Assembly: GCF_900111345.1 (NCBI RefSeq)
Contig: NZ_FOGY01000002.1
Span: 62,001-126,000 of the forward strand
Length of the DNA stretch: 64,000 bases
Direction of reading: 5' to 3'
Source: Psychrobacillus sp. OK032
Lineage (GTDB): Bacteria > Bacillota > Bacilli > Bacillales_A > Planococcaceae
In this document: positions 26,687-35,763 of the stretch, piece by piece
How positions within the stretch are numbered: position 1 is the first letter of the stretch
How the letters are laid out: every line of letters begins with the position of its first letter
Made by a program: the position numbers and the translations under genes
The notes under the pieces: generated by a model
The model's database searches: none
The model's input: only the letters and a program-made list of their open reading frames with translations
What the model was told of the DNA's origin: nothing

Positions 26687-27988
26687 TTAGTATACGGACG
26701 TATTCTCTTTTGTTATATTCTCCAAAATCTCTTTCACGCGAGCTAGGAAACGACCTGCAACTAACCCATCTAGTACACGGTGGTCTAGTGATAAACATAA
26801 GTTAACCATGTCGCGTGCAGCAATCATTCCACCGTCCATAATAACTGGACGTTTCACAATTGATTCCACTTGTAAAATCGCTGCTTGTGGGTAGTTGATG
26901 ATTCCCATGGATTGAACAGAACCAAAAGATCCTGTGTTGTTTACAGTGAATGTTCCACCTTGCATTTCGTCTGATTTTAATTTACCAGAGCGAACTTTTG
27001 CAGCAAGTTCATTGACTTCACGCGCAATACCCTTAATTGTTTTTTCATCCGCATTTTTTATAACTGGAACGTAAAGTGCATCTTCAGTTGCTACAGCGAT
27101 TGAAATGTTGATGTCTTTTTTTTGTACGATTTTATCTCCAGCCCACATCGAATTCATCATAGGGAATTCTTTTAGTGCTTGGGAGACAGCTTTTACGAAG
27201 AAAGCAAAGTACGTAACATTAAAACCTTCTTTTTGTTTGAAGTCATTCTTGATAGTGTCTCTGTATTGAACCATACTCGTTACATCCACTTCAATCATTG
27301 TCCATGCATGTGGCGCTTCGTGTTTACTACGTAACATATTTGCCGCGATAGCTTTACGAACGCCGGTTATTGGAATTTCAATATCTCCGACTGCAACAGG
27401 TACATTTACTGGAGCGGCTTTTGGTGCAGCTGTCACTTGTGCTTGTGGTGTAGCTTGTGATTGCTCCACTTTTGATTCTACTGGTGCGGCAACAGGAATC
27501 TCTCCGCTTTCAATAATTTTCAGTAAATCTTTACGTGTAATTCTTCCTTCATTGCCAGTCCCATTAACTAAAGTAAGGTCAATTCCATGTTCTTGTGAAA
27601 GTTTTAATACGGCTGGTGAATAACGAGCTTTTGCACCTTTTTCCCGGTTCACAGGAACAGCATTCTTTTGTACTTCCGCCGCTGGTTTGACAGTTTCGGC
27701 TGTTGGTTGCTCTGGAGCAGCTTCTACAACTTCCACTGAAGACCCACCTTCTGTCTCAATAGTACAGACTACTTCTCCAACCGCAAGTGTATCTCCTTCG
27801 TTTGCAACTAGTTCTTTAATAACTCCTGTAAAGGAAGAAGGCACTTCTGCCGTAACTTTGTCTGTGTTTACTTCAGCAAGTGCATCATACTTGTTTACGT
27901 GATCGCCTGGTTTTACTAACCATTTTTCGATTGTACCTTCTGTAACGCTTTCTCCAAGCTGAGGCATTTTGATTTGTTCTAAAGCCAT
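26687..27988 (-). CDS. bkdB: Branched-chain 2-oxoacid dehydrogenase E2 (dihydrolipoyl acyltransferase)
   Basis: 433 residues: lipoyl domain (1-78) with the lipoylated Lys44 in NTDKVTAEV, a Pro/Ala-rich linker, a peripheral subunit-binding domain (about 125-165, ARYSPAVLKLSQEHGIDL), a second linker, and the acyltransferase domain with the active-site LSLDHRVLDG near 404. It forms the core of the complex, transferring isobutyryl, isovaleryl and 2-methylbutyryl groups to CoA. These become branched fatty-acid primers in Bacillales. It is the last gene of the operon, separated from bkdAB by a repeat element. Confidence 0.93.
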   Translation of the reverse strand: MALEQIKMPQLGESVTEGTIEKWLVKPGDHVNKYDALAEVNTDKVTAEVPSSFTGVIKELVANEGDTLAVGEVVCTIETEGGSSVEVVEAAPEQPTAETVKPAAEVQKNAVPVNREKGAKARYSPAVLKLSQEHGIDLTLVNGTGNEGRITRKDLLKIIESGEIPVAAPVESKVEQSQATPQAQVTAAPKAAPVNVPVAVGDIEIPITGVRKAIAANMLRSKHEAPHAWTMIEVDVTSMVQYRDTIKNDFKQKEGFNVTYFAFFVKAVSQALKEFPMMNSMWAGDKIVQKKDINISIAVATEDALYVPVIKNADEKTIKGIAREVNELAAKVRSGKLKSDEMQGGTFTVNNTGSFGSVQSMGIINYPQAAILQVESIVKRPVIMDGGMIAARDMVNLCLSLDHRVLDGLVAGRFLARVKEILENITKENTSVY

Positions 27989-28010
27989 GTAAGTCCCTCC
28001 TTATCAAATT

Positions 28011-28161
28011 CGCCTTGGCGTATTGCTTCCGCTTCTCTTCGTTCAGCTGCGCAGAAGTTATTGCTCCTGCGCAAAGCTCGTCGCAGAAAACAGTGCGTCC
28101 AGATTTTGAATCGTGTATGCACGATTAACTCCTTACAAAATCTGTGACATCCGCCGGAGGC
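28011..28161. repeat. Modular intergenic repeat, copy with one 33-bp-type core
   Basis: The left end has CGCCTTGGCGTATTGC and the right end CCGCCGGAGGC; inside are GTCCAGATTTTGAA and, toward the other end, CAAAATCTGTGACATCCGCC. One copy of GCTCCTGCGCAAAGCTCGTC lies at 28063-28082. The ends are imperfect inverted repeats. It sits between bkdB and bkdAB and does not disturb either frame. See the copies at 31851, 40540, 42428 and 49945. Confidence 0.8.
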
Positions 28162-28205
28162 ATTATTAACTTTATTCGGCAAAGTGTTTTTTTTGCTGAA
28201 TGGAG

Positions 28206-29189
28206 TTAATATTCCGCTAGCTCGCGCATCGCTTTTTCAACTTTATCTGGATTGATCATAAAGAATTTTTCCATAGTAGGCGCATATGGCATAGCCGGAA
28301 TATCGGGACCAGCAAGTCGCATAATAGGTGCATCTAGATCAAATAAACAGTTTTCTGCAATGATTGCTGCTACTTCGCTAATAATGCTGCCTTCTTTGTT
28401 ATCTTCTGTAACAAGAAGTACTTTACCTGTTTTAGATGCTGCTTCAATGATCGCGTCTTTATCTAAAGGATATATCGTACGTAAATCTAGAATGTGTGCG
28501 GAGATTCCATCTTTTTCTAAACGTTCTGCTGCCTGTAAAGCAAAGTGAACAGCAAGACCATACGTAATAACAGTAATGTCTTCGCCTTCACGTTTTACGT
28601 CCGCTTTACCTATTTCAATAGTATAATCCTCTTCTGGAACTTCCCCTTTAATAAGACGATAAGCTCGTTTATGCTCAAAGAACATTACAGGATCTTCATC
28701 GCGAATTGCCGCTTTTAGTAACCCTTTTGCATCATAAGGAGTTGAAGGAATAACAATTTTCAATCCCGGTTGGTTCGCAAAAATTGCTTCCACTGATTGC
28801 GAATGATAAAGCGCACCATGAATACCACCACCGAACGGGGCACGAATAACGATCGGACAAGTCCAGTCATTATTCGAACGGTATCGAATACGCGCCGCTT
28901 CTGAAATTATTTGGTTCACTGCAGGCATAATAAAATCCGCAAACTGCATCTCCGCAATAGGACGAAGCCCGTACATCGCAGCACCAATTCCAACTCCTGC
29001 AATGGCAGATTCCGCAAGGGGTGTGTCTAAAACTCGATATTCACCGAATTCATCATAAAGGCCATTCGTCGCTTTGAAGACCCCGCCTTTTCGACCTACG
29101 TCTTCACCTAGAACGAACACGCGCTCATCGCGAGTCATTTCTTCTTTCATTGCAAGTGTTATTGCATCGATATAAGACATGATTGCCAT
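28206..29189 (-). CDS. bkdAB: Branched-chain 2-oxoacid dehydrogenase E1 beta subunit
   Basis: 327 residues, the usual length for E1 beta. It has the thiamine-domain features GEDVGRKGGVFKATNGL near 28-44, DTPLAESAIAGVGIGAA, and RAPFGGGIHGALYHSQS, and a C-terminal transketolase domain. It forms the alpha2beta2 decarboxylase with BkdAA. Its ATG overlaps the bkdAA stop (TAATG), ensuring equal translation. Confidence 0.93.
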   Translation of the reverse strand: MAIMSYIDAITLAMKEEMTRDERVFVLGEDVGRKGGVFKATNGLYDEFGEYRVLDTPLAESAIAGVGIGAAMYGLRPIAEMQFADFIMPAVNQIISEAARIRYRSNNDWTCPIVIRAPFGGGIHGALYHSQSVEAIFANQPGLKIVIPSTPYDAKGLLKAAIRDEDPVMFFEHKRAYRLIKGEVPEEDYTIEIGKADVKREGEDITVITYGLAVHFALQAAERLEKDGISAHILDLRTIYPLDKDAIIEAASKTGKVLLVTEDNKEGSIISEVAAIIAENCLFDLDAPIMRLAGPDIPAMPYAPTMEKFFMINPDKVEKAMRELAEY

Positions 29190-30199
29190 TATGCGTTCCC
29201 CCCATCTTTTTCTGCATATACGTGCTTTAATGCATCTTCAGGAGCAGCATACGGTGCGTTTTCTGCATAATCAGTTGCCTCATTTACTTCCTTCATAATG
29301 CGATCATTTATCTCTTTTTCTAGTTCAGTCGTCAAAATATCATTTTCTCGTAAATATTTTGCAAATGTAATAAGTGGATCTAATGCTTTACCTTCTGCAA
29401 TATCTTCCGCTGTACGGTACTGACGATCATCATCATCAGAGGAGTGAGCAGTTAAACGATAGGTTACAGCTTCGATTAAACTTGGGCCTTCTCCATTACG
29501 AGCACGATCAGCAGCTTCTTTTACTACTTTATAAACAGCAATTGGATCTTTTCCATCTACCCTCACACCAGGCATTCCGTAACTAGAAGCACGATCCGCA
29601 ACGGTTTTACTCGCTACTTGTCGTTCAAATGGTACAGAAATTGCGTAATTATTGTTTTCAACCATTGTGATACATGGTAATTGATGAACTCCTGCAAAGT
29701 TAAGTCCTTCGTGGAAATCTCCTTGGTTAGAAGAACCTTCTCCGAGTGTTACAAATGTAATAAAATCTTTCTTTTCAATTTTTGCAGCTAAAGCAACTCC
29801 CACTGCATGTGGTAATTGTGTAGTAACCGGTGAAGAGCCAGTTAAAATTCTATTTTTCTTTTGTCCAAAATGACCTGGCATCTGGCGTCCGCCAGAGTTT
29901 GGATCTTCCGCTTTTGCAAAAGCGGATAACATTAGATCTTTTGCCGTCATACCAAAGTGTAAAACAACCCCCATATCACGGTAATATGGTGCAATATAGT
30001 CTTTTGTATTATCAAGAGCAAATGCTGCTCCTACTTGTGCTGCTTCTTGTCCTTGACAAGATATAACAAAAGGAATTTTACCTGCGCGGTTTAATAACCA
30101 CATACGTTCATCGATACGGCGTGCCATTAGCATCGTTTCGAACATTTTCAACACATCTTCATTTGTTAACCCTAATTCTGCGTGACGATTTGTTGTCAT
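29189..30199 (-). CDS. bkdAA: Branched-chain 2-oxoacid dehydrogenase E1 alpha subunit
   Basis: 336 residues with the thiamine diphosphate motif GEGSSNQGDFHEGLNFAG near 157-174 and the closing VENNN, and the phosphorylation-loop-like YRLTAHSSDDDD near 232. It decarboxylates 2-oxo-isovalerate, -isocaproate and -3-methylvalerate and passes the acyl group to the BkdB lipoyl arm. An AGGAGG site precedes the ATG, 16 bases after the lpdV stop. Confidence 0.93.
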   Translation of the reverse strand: MTTNRHAELGLTNEDVLKMFETMLMARRIDERMWLLNRAGKIPFVISCQGQEAAQVGAAFALDNTKDYIAPYYRDMGVVLHFGMTAKDLMLSAFAKAEDPNSGGRQMPGHFGQKKNRILTGSSPVTTQLPHAVGVALAAKIEKKDFITFVTLGEGSSNQGDFHEGLNFAGVHQLPCITMVENNNYAISVPFERQVASKTVADRASSYGMPGVRVDGKDPIAVYKVVKEAADRARNGEGPSLIEAVTYRLTAHSSDDDDRQYRTAEDIAEGKALDPLITFAKYLRENDILTTELEKEINDRIMKEVNEATDYAENAPYAAPEDALKHVYAEKDGGNA

Positions 30200-30214
30200 A
30201 TAGAATTCCTCCTT

Positions 30215-31645
30215 TTACATATGAATAGCTTTACCATCTACAGCAAGTGCTGCTTCTCCCATTACCTCACTAAGTGTTGGGTGTGGATGAATCGTATGTG
30301 CGATTTCCCAAGGAGTTGCATCCAGAACCATAGCTAGACCTGCTTCCGAAATCATATCCGTTACATGAGGTCCAATCATATGAACACCTAAAATATCATC
30401 CGTTGCTTTATCTGCAACGATTTTTACAAAACCATCTGATTCGCCATAAACAAGCGCTTTTCCGATTGCTTTAAATGAGAATTTACCAACCTTTACATCG
30501 AATCCTTGTTCTTTTGCTTGCTGTTCTGTAATCCCGACGCTAGAGCTTTCGGGATTCGAATAGATACAACGAGAAACTAATGCGTAATCAATAGGTGAGA
30601 TGTCGTTACCAGCGATATGCTCAATAGCAGTAATTCCTTCATGACTTGCTACATGCGCTAACTGAAGCCCACCGATTACATCGCCAATAGCATATATATG
30701 AGATTCTTTTGTTTGGAATGTTTCAGATACTTGGACAAATCCTTTTTCTACAACGATATCGGTATTTTCAATGCCAATACCTTCTACATTCGCTTGACGG
30801 CCAACAGATACGAGCATTTTATCAGCAGTGAATGTTTTATTTTCCCCATTTAGTTCTGCTGAAATTGTTACTTGATCGCCTTCTATTTTCAATGTTTCCG
30901 GAAGCACTCCTGCACTTGTAACAAAGGTGATACCTTTTTTTGTTAGTAACTTTTGCATTTCTTTAGAAATATCTTTGTCTTCCGTAGGTATAATACGATC
31001 TGCATACTCAACCACCGTCACTTCGACTCCGAAGTCATTTAACATGGATGCCCATTCGATTCCAATGACACCACCACCGACTATTAGGATTGATTTTGGC
31101 AGCTCGGTCATTGCAAGAGCTTCATCTGAACTCATGACAAATGTCCCGTCAATTGTTAGACCCGGTAAAGTACGTGGTCTTGAACCTGTAGCGATTACTA
31201 CATTTTTCGGGATGAGCATTTCGTTTTCTTCGCCATTATTCATTTCAACAGAGATTGTACCACCTGGTGAAGGAGAAAAGATAGATGGCCCAAGCATTCT
31301 TCCTGTACCTTCATATACATCTATTTTACCTTTTTTCATTAGCCCCTGTACACCTTGGTGTAATTGACTCACTATCGATTCTTTCCGTGCTTGTACACGT
31401 TGAAAATCCAGTGTCACTTCCGCTGTGTTTACACCAAAGTCGGCTGCATGATTTTTCGTAGTTGTATACACTTCTGCACTACGGAGCAATGCCTTACTCG
31501 GAATACATCCTTTATGTAAGCATGTACCTCCAAGATTACCTTTTTCGACGATTGCTGTTTTCAACCCTAATTGAGCCGACCGAATTGCAGCGACGTACCC
31601 GCCTGTACCGCCACCGATAATGACTACATCATATTCTTTTGCCAA
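30215..31645 (-). CDS. lpdV: Dihydrolipoyl dehydrogenase (E3) of the bkd complex
   Basis: 476 residues: FAD-binding GGGTGGYVAA at 11-20, redox disulfide in GGTCLHKGCIPSK (C42 and C47), NAD-binding GGGVIGIEWA near 185, and the interface HPHPTLSE near the C-terminus with catalytic His and Glu. It reoxidises dihydrolipoyl groups with NAD+. The frame is open further upstream, but the TTG at 31645 has AAGGAGG 7 bases before it. It is the first gene of the lpdV-bkdAA-bkdAB-bkdB run. Confidence 0.92.
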   Translation of the reverse strand: MAKEYDVVIIGGGTGGYVAAIRSAQLGLKTAIVEKGNLGGTCLHKGCIPSKALLRSAEVYTTTKNHAADFGVNTAEVTLDFQRVQARKESIVSQLHQGVQGLMKKGKIDVYEGTGRMLGPSIFSPSPGGTISVEMNNGEENEMLIPKNVVIATGSRPRTLPGLTIDGTFVMSSDEALAMTELPKSILIVGGGVIGIEWASMLNDFGVEVTVVEYADRIIPTEDKDISKEMQKLLTKKGITFVTSAGVLPETLKIEGDQVTISAELNGENKTFTADKMLVSVGRQANVEGIGIENTDIVVEKGFVQVSETFQTKESHIYAIGDVIGGLQLAHVASHEGITAIEHIAGNDISPIDYALVSRCIYSNPESSSVGITEQQAKEQGFDVKVGKFSFKAIGKALVYGESDGFVKIVADKATDDILGVHMIGPHVTDMISEAGLAMVLDATPWEIAHTIHPHPTLSEVMGEAALAVDGKAIHM

Positions 31646-31735
31646 CGAATTAGCCTCCTTAATACTAAACAGAACCAATTTTGAACGAAGAAGGCCGCTT
31701 TTTTCAAAGTCGGCCCATCATCATTTGGTTATCTA

Positions 31736-31789
31736 TTATTTTGCATATATTTCGTCTATTTTTTCTTCATTTAGCAGAAGAATCCCACC
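31736..31789 (-). pseudogene. Possible C-terminal remnant of butyrate kinase
   Basis: Seventeen codons in one minus-strand frame read GGILLLNEEKIDEIYAK before a stop codon, which resembles the end of butyrate kinases (G-A-L-R-V-L-x-G-E-E-x-A-K-x-Y). It sits exactly where buk ends in B. subtilis, directly upstream of lpdV. The fragment is too short to be certain. Confidence 0.3.
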
Positions 31790-31850
31790 TCATGAATACG
31801 TTTTGTTTACTGTTCCACTAGCGCTCAAATGCCCGCTGAATGAAGATAAA

Positions 31851-32165
31851 GCCTCCGGCGGATGTCACAGGTTTTGAAAGGAGTCAAAGTAGGCAGTCTA
31901 AGTTCGCGATGTCCTGCTCCTGCGCAAAGCTCGTCGCAAAAGTTCTATGCTCCTGCGCAAAGCTCGTCGCAAAAGTTCTATGCTCCTGTGCAAAGCTCGT
32001 CGCAAAAGATCTATGCTTCTGTGCAAAGCTCGTCGCAAAAGTTCTATGCTCCTGTGCAAAGCTCTTCGCAAAAGAACATTTGTCGCAACAACTGTATTAC
32101 CTACATCCTGTAGGCCTCAAGCTCGATTCAAAATCTGGACGCAATTACTCCGAGGCGTAATTGAT
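31851..32165. repeat. Modular intergenic repeat with five tandem 33-bp units
   Basis: Left end GCCTCCGGCGGATGTCACAG, right end AATCTGGACGCAATTAC then CCGAGGCG; these are imperfect inverted repeats of each other. Between them come GGCAGTCTAAGTTCGCGA, five consecutive 33-bp units at 31915-31947, 31948-31980, 31981-32013, 32014-32046 and 32047-32079 (core TGCTCCTGCGCAAAGCTCGT), and a hairpin-forming CCTACATCCTGTAGG. Copies 3-5 carry CTGTG instead of CTGCG. Because 33 is a multiple of three and the unit lacks stops, three overlapping open frames arise, none of which looks coding. It lies between bcd and lpdV where ptb and buk would be expected. Confidence 0.85.
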
Positions 32166-32166
32166 A

Positions 32167-33261
32167 TTATCGATTTGTAATAATATGTTTGCCGTTTTGT
32201 AAAAATTGGCTTCGAGATTTTCCTACACGTTCAATGCGTTCTTCCGCAAGTCGGTCTGCCGCAACGTATGTTGGAATCTCATCTCTTTTAGAAATAGCGA
32301 AAATCTTTTCAATTGTATCATATATTCCAGCAACACGTTTCATTGCACGATCTTGATTATAGCCATATAACTCGTCCGCTACGTTAATAACGCCACCTGA
32401 ATTGATAACATAGTCCGGTGCATAAACAATGCCCATCTCATGGATGATATCGCCATGTTTTGTATCTTTTAATTGGTTATTGGCAGAACCTGCAATTACT
32501 TTTGCTTTTAGTTGTGGAATTGTATTATCATTAATAATTGCACCTAGTGCACATGGTGCGAAAATATCTGCATCTTGTGCGTAGATTTCATCTACTCCAA
32601 CTTGAATAGCACCAAATGCATTTACAGCACGATCAACAGACGTTTGGTTTATATCCGCTACTATTAGTTTTGCACCTTCTTTGTGTAAATAATCGCATAA
32701 TGTGTATGCAACATTTCCTACACCTTGTACTGCCACTGTTTTACCTTCTAGTGAATCAGAACCAAATGCTTCCTTTGCCGCCGCTTTCATTCCTACATAT
32801 ACACCGTAAGCAGTTACTGGCGATGGGTTACCCGATGAACCAAATGCTTCAGAAATACCTGTAACATAATTCGTCTCTTCATGAATAATATCCATGTCCG
32901 CTACAGTTGTACCTACATCTTCCGCTGTAATATAACGACCATTTAACCCTTGGATGAAACGACCAAAAGCACGGAACATTTCTTCATTTTTGTCTTTAAG
33001 TGGATCACCAATAATAACTGTTTTCCCACCACCAAGATTTAGACCTGCAGCAGCATTTTTATATGTCATGCCTTTTGCCAAGCGCAGAGCGTCTTCAATT
33101 GCCTCTTCTTCGGACGCATAATTCCACATACGAGTTCCACCAAGTGCTGGTCCAAGCGTAGTGTCGTGAATTGCAATAATCGCTTTCAACCCAGATGTTT
33201 TGTCTTGGCAAAAAACTAATTGCTCATAATCGTAAGTCTCCATATATTTGAAAATTTTCAT
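32167..33261 (-). CDS. bcd: Leucine / branched-chain amino acid dehydrogenase
   Basis: 364 residues with the Glu/Leu/Phe/Val dehydrogenase pattern: catalytic K80 in [15 protein letters not shown] and the NAD-binding [13 protein letters not shown] near 183-195. It reversibly deaminates Leu, Ile and Val to their 2-oxoacids, which feed the bkd complex. It is the first gene after bkdR; the B. subtilis order ptb-bcd-buk-lpdV is broken here, since ptb and buk are not found. Confidence 0.93.
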   Translation of the reverse strand: MKIFKYMETYDYEQLVFCQDKTSGLKAIIAIHDTTLGPALGGTRMWNYASEEEAIEDALRLAKGMTYKNAAAGLNLGGGKTVIIGDPLKDKNEEMFRAFGRFIQGLNGRYITAEDVGTTVADMDIIHEETNYVTGISEAFGSSGNPSPVTAYGVYVGMKAAAKEAFGSDSLEGKTVAVQGVGNVAYTLCDYLHKEGAKLIVADINQTSVDRAVNAFGAIQVGVDEIYAQDADIFAPCALGAIINDNTIPQLKAKVIAGSANNQLKDTKHGDIIHEMGIVYAPDYVINSGGVINVADELYGYNQDRAMKRVAGIYDTIEKIFAISKRDEIPTYVAADRLAEERIERVGKSRSQFLQNGKHIITNR

Positions 33262-33339
33262 GTGTAATTCCTCCCAGTAGTTAAATGATTGTTAATCTAT
33301 ATAATAAATACCCCTTGTAGCTTGAACGTAACACCCATT

Positions 33340-35364
33340 TTAGACTAAATGATATTTCTCTAGCTTGTAATATAAAGTACGTAGCGAAATCTGAAGTTTT
33401 TTAGCAGTTTGCGATTTATTGCCACCACAAGCTCTAAGCGCACGAGCTAACACTTTCTTCTCCATCTCATCCATCTGTTCTGCAAGCGTACCAATTAGCT
33501 CTTCATCCTTGTCGCCATTATTTTCTAAAACAAGCATCGATTTTGGTAAATGCTGTTCTTCGACAAATCGATCATTCGGCTGCAAGAAAATCATAGAACG
33601 ACTGATGATATTTTCGAGTTCACGGACATTTCCTGGCCAATCATAGTCAAGTAAACTTTTCATCGCGTCCTCCGTGAATCCTTCTATATTCCGGCCAAAT
33701 TCTTGGTTAAGCTTCACAAGTAAATGTTCCGCAATAAGCGGAATGTCTTCTTTTCGCTCCCTTAGTGCAGGAATATGAATAGGCATTCGATTTAATTGGA
33801 AATAAAGATCTTCTCTAAACTCGCCTTCACGCATAGCTTTTTCTAAATTTAAACTGCTAGATGCAATGATTCGTACATTTACGGAAATAGAAGAAGTTCC
33901 TCCAACCCGAATAATGGCATTTTCCCTCAAAACGCGGAGCAATTTTGCTTGCGTCTTTTTCGTAAGTTCCCCAACTTCGTCCAAGAGAATAGTACCATTT
34001 ACAGCATTCTCGAATAGTCCCGCTTGACTTAAACCGTTCTCTTCAAAGCCAAATAATTCTTTTTCCAATAATTGTTCTTCTAAAGCACTACAATTTACAC
34101 GGATAAATGGATGAAGCGCTCTGTCACTTTCACTATGAATTGCATGGGCAAATAAATCCTTCCCCGAACCAACCTCTCCCCTTAAGAGGACGGTAACAGG
34201 TACACTTGCCGCTAGTCTTGCTTGATCAATCGCAAAAATTATCTGTTTCGATGTTCCCGAAATATCTTTTAGTGAATACGATAATTCCAATGTACGTATA
34301 AGCGTTTTTGCACGATCCAACTCTTTCATAAGTCCGCGCATTTCAGTCATGTCATGAATGACACCGACACTCCCTTTTAACACGCTATTCACAAGAATTG
34401 GAGCAACATTTACAATCACTTCTTTTTTCTGTTTTCCAACTCGAAGATTCACCCCACGAATCGGTTTTTTTGTTTGCAACACTTTTAAATGGATACTTTC
34501 CCCTTCTGAAATATCCGCAGTTGCCGGCCGGCCGATCACTTCTCCTTCGCTGAAACCAGTAATTCGAGTATATGCAGGATTAATAAGGATTCCTCTACCT
34601 TCTTCATCCACTACAGAAATAGCGTCATCACTCGAATGGATAATTGCCTCTAACATTTTTTGTATTTCAGTTAAGTTAGTAATCTCTTCAGCAAGTCTAA
34701 GCACCTCTGTAATATCCTTAAATACTGCAAATGCGCCGACTCTTTTTCCCTCTTCATTGACCATCGGATACCGTGACGTAACAATTTTGGTACCGCTTTC
34801 AAGAGTGAGTTCTTTGTTCAATTCGACACTACCAGTCTCGAATATTCTCGGTAATTCACTTAAACTTATTACTTCATGCACATGCTTACCAATTGCTTGT
34901 ACTACTGGCATTTTTGTCATTCTTTCAGCACTTTTGTTGAAAAAATTGACGATACCTCGGTGATCAATCCCGATCATACCTTCTTCGATAGAGTTAAAAA
35001 TCAGCTCTTGCATCATTTTTTTACGGTCAATAATTTGAATGTAATCATTTTTTTCTTCTAACAAAGTAACGATTAAGTTTGCAATTTCACCCGGTATAAC
35101 AACTGCTGTAGCAGGACTATCTGCAAGAAGGTGTTGAAACACTTCTTTTTGCCCTGTTACATCAATGATAATTTGAATATTTCCGGATAAAAGAGGTTTC
35201 CAATCTGAATACGTTGGAATTTGCTGCTCTTTTGCGTAAATCATTCCAGGAGCTTCTTCGTTGATATCAACGATTGCTGTTACTTGTAAGTAATCAGCTT
35301 GTTCAATCAACTTCAGAAGTGCATATCCACCTTTACCTGCACCTACAATGAGTATGTTTTGCAA
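33340..35364 (-). CDS. bkdR: BkdR-type activator with AAA+ domain lacking GAFTGA
   Basis: About 674 residues: an N-terminal nucleotide-binding-like domain (LIVGAGKGGYALLKL), two PAS domains (about 110-215 and 240-340), an AAA+ domain with Walker A GEVGSGKD and Walker B GTILLDEVGEL, and a Fis-type helix-turn-helix at the end (GGNKSQTAKKLQISLRTLYY). It activates bkd genes in response to branched-chain metabolites in relatives. The L1 loop that should read GAFTGA is replaced by ELFGFEENGLSQAGLFENA (DNA about 34007-34062), so sigma-54 remodelling is unlikely. TTG at 35364 follows GGGGGTG by 8 bases; GTG 35376 is too close to it. Confidence 0.85.
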   Translation of the reverse strand: MQNILIVGAGKGGYALLKLIEQADYLQVTAIVDINEEAPGMIYAKEQQIPTYSDWKPLLSGNIQIIIDVTGQKEVFQHLLADSPATAVVIPGEIANLIVTLLEEKNDYIQIIDRKKMMQELIFNSIEEGMIGIDHRGIVNFFNKSAERMTKMPVVQAIGKHVHEVISLSELPRIFETGSVELNKELTLESGTKIVTSRYPMVNEEGKRVGAFAVFKDITEVLRLAEEITNLTEIQKMLEAIIHSSDDAISVVDEEGRGILINPAYTRITGFSEGEVIGRPATADISEGESIHLKVLQTKKPIRGVNLRVGKQKKEVIVNVAPILVNSVLKGSVGVIHDMTEMRGLMKELDRAKTLIRTLELSYSLKDISGTSKQIIFAIDQARLAASVPVTVLLRGEVGSGKDLFAHAIHSESDRALHPFIRVNCSALEEQLLEKELFGFEENGLSQAGLFENAVNGTILLDEVGELTKKTQAKLLRVLRENAIIRVGGTSSISVNVRIIASSSLNLEKAMREGEFREDLYFQLNRMPIHIPALRERKEDIPLIAEHLLVKLNQEFGRNIEGFTEDAMKSLLDYDWPGNVRELENIISRSMIFLQPNDRFVEEQHLPKSMLVLENNGDKDEELIGTLAEQMDEMEKKVLARALRACGGNKSQTAKKLQISLRTLYYKLEKYHLV

Positions 35365-35493
35365 AAATATGCACACCCCCGTTTTCTTTTTCGCAACTTA
35401 TTGCACTTCTCATTTATCATAACGTAAGTTTCTTTCATTGACAATCATATTCTTGCATGTAAAATTAAAATTGTAGGAACAGGAGTGAAGAAA

Positions 35494-35739
35494 ATGGGTC
35501 GTTTAGCGGCTTTAATCGTGTTATTAATTCCTGGTATTTTAGCAGCGTTTGGAATTAAATTAATGAGAGATACGTTTTTCGGATTACAAATTCTTCCTAT
35601 TGGAGGCTTGGCCGTACAATTTATTAGCGGAATTATTTTCACTGTTCTAGGCCTAGGCTTCTTTGCCGGATTTCTATTGAACAGGGATCGAAAAAATGGA
35701 AAAGTAGCTCCACGATTTCAAAAGAAAAAGGAATCTTGA
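35494..35739 (+). CDS. DUF2627 membrane protein, YqzF-like
   Basis: About 81 residues with two membrane helices (about 4-22 and 43-63) and a basic C-terminal tail (RDRKNGKVAPRFQKKKE). This matches the DUF2627 family, which is encoded next to bkdR in Bacillales. CAGGAG lies 8 bases before the ATG. The function is unknown; the position is conserved. Confidence 0.75.
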   Translation: MGRLAALIVLLIPGILAAFGIKLMRDTFFGLQILPIGGLAVQFISGIIFTVLGLGFFAGFLLNRDRKNGKVAPRFQKKKES

Positions 35740-35763
35740 CTTTTTAAGTCAGATTCCTTTTTT
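35728..35763. terminator. Bidirectional terminator
   Basis: GGAATCTTGACTT and AAGTCAGATTCC arms with flanking A and T runs between convergent DUF2627 and glpQ genes; it overlaps the DUF2627 stop. Confidence 0.75.

Noticed and set aside
28151-28161. Possible CRISPR-like array made of the repeats
   Set aside because: The 33-bp units are directly adjacent without unique spacers, and no cas genes are present.
31840-32180. Three overlapping open frames rich in Arg, Lys, Ser, Cys over the tandem repeat
   Set aside because: They arise because the 33-bp unit is a multiple of three and lacks stops in all three forward frames; there is no ribosome site or codon pattern of a gene.
33262-33339. Sigma-54 (-24/-12) promoter upstream of bcd
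   Set aside because: No TGGCAC-N5-TTGC-like sequence is present in this short gap; the nearest match is poor.
34358-34963. 201-codon open frame opposite bkdR
   Set aside because: Shadow of the conserved PAS region of bkdR on the other strand; no ribosome site.
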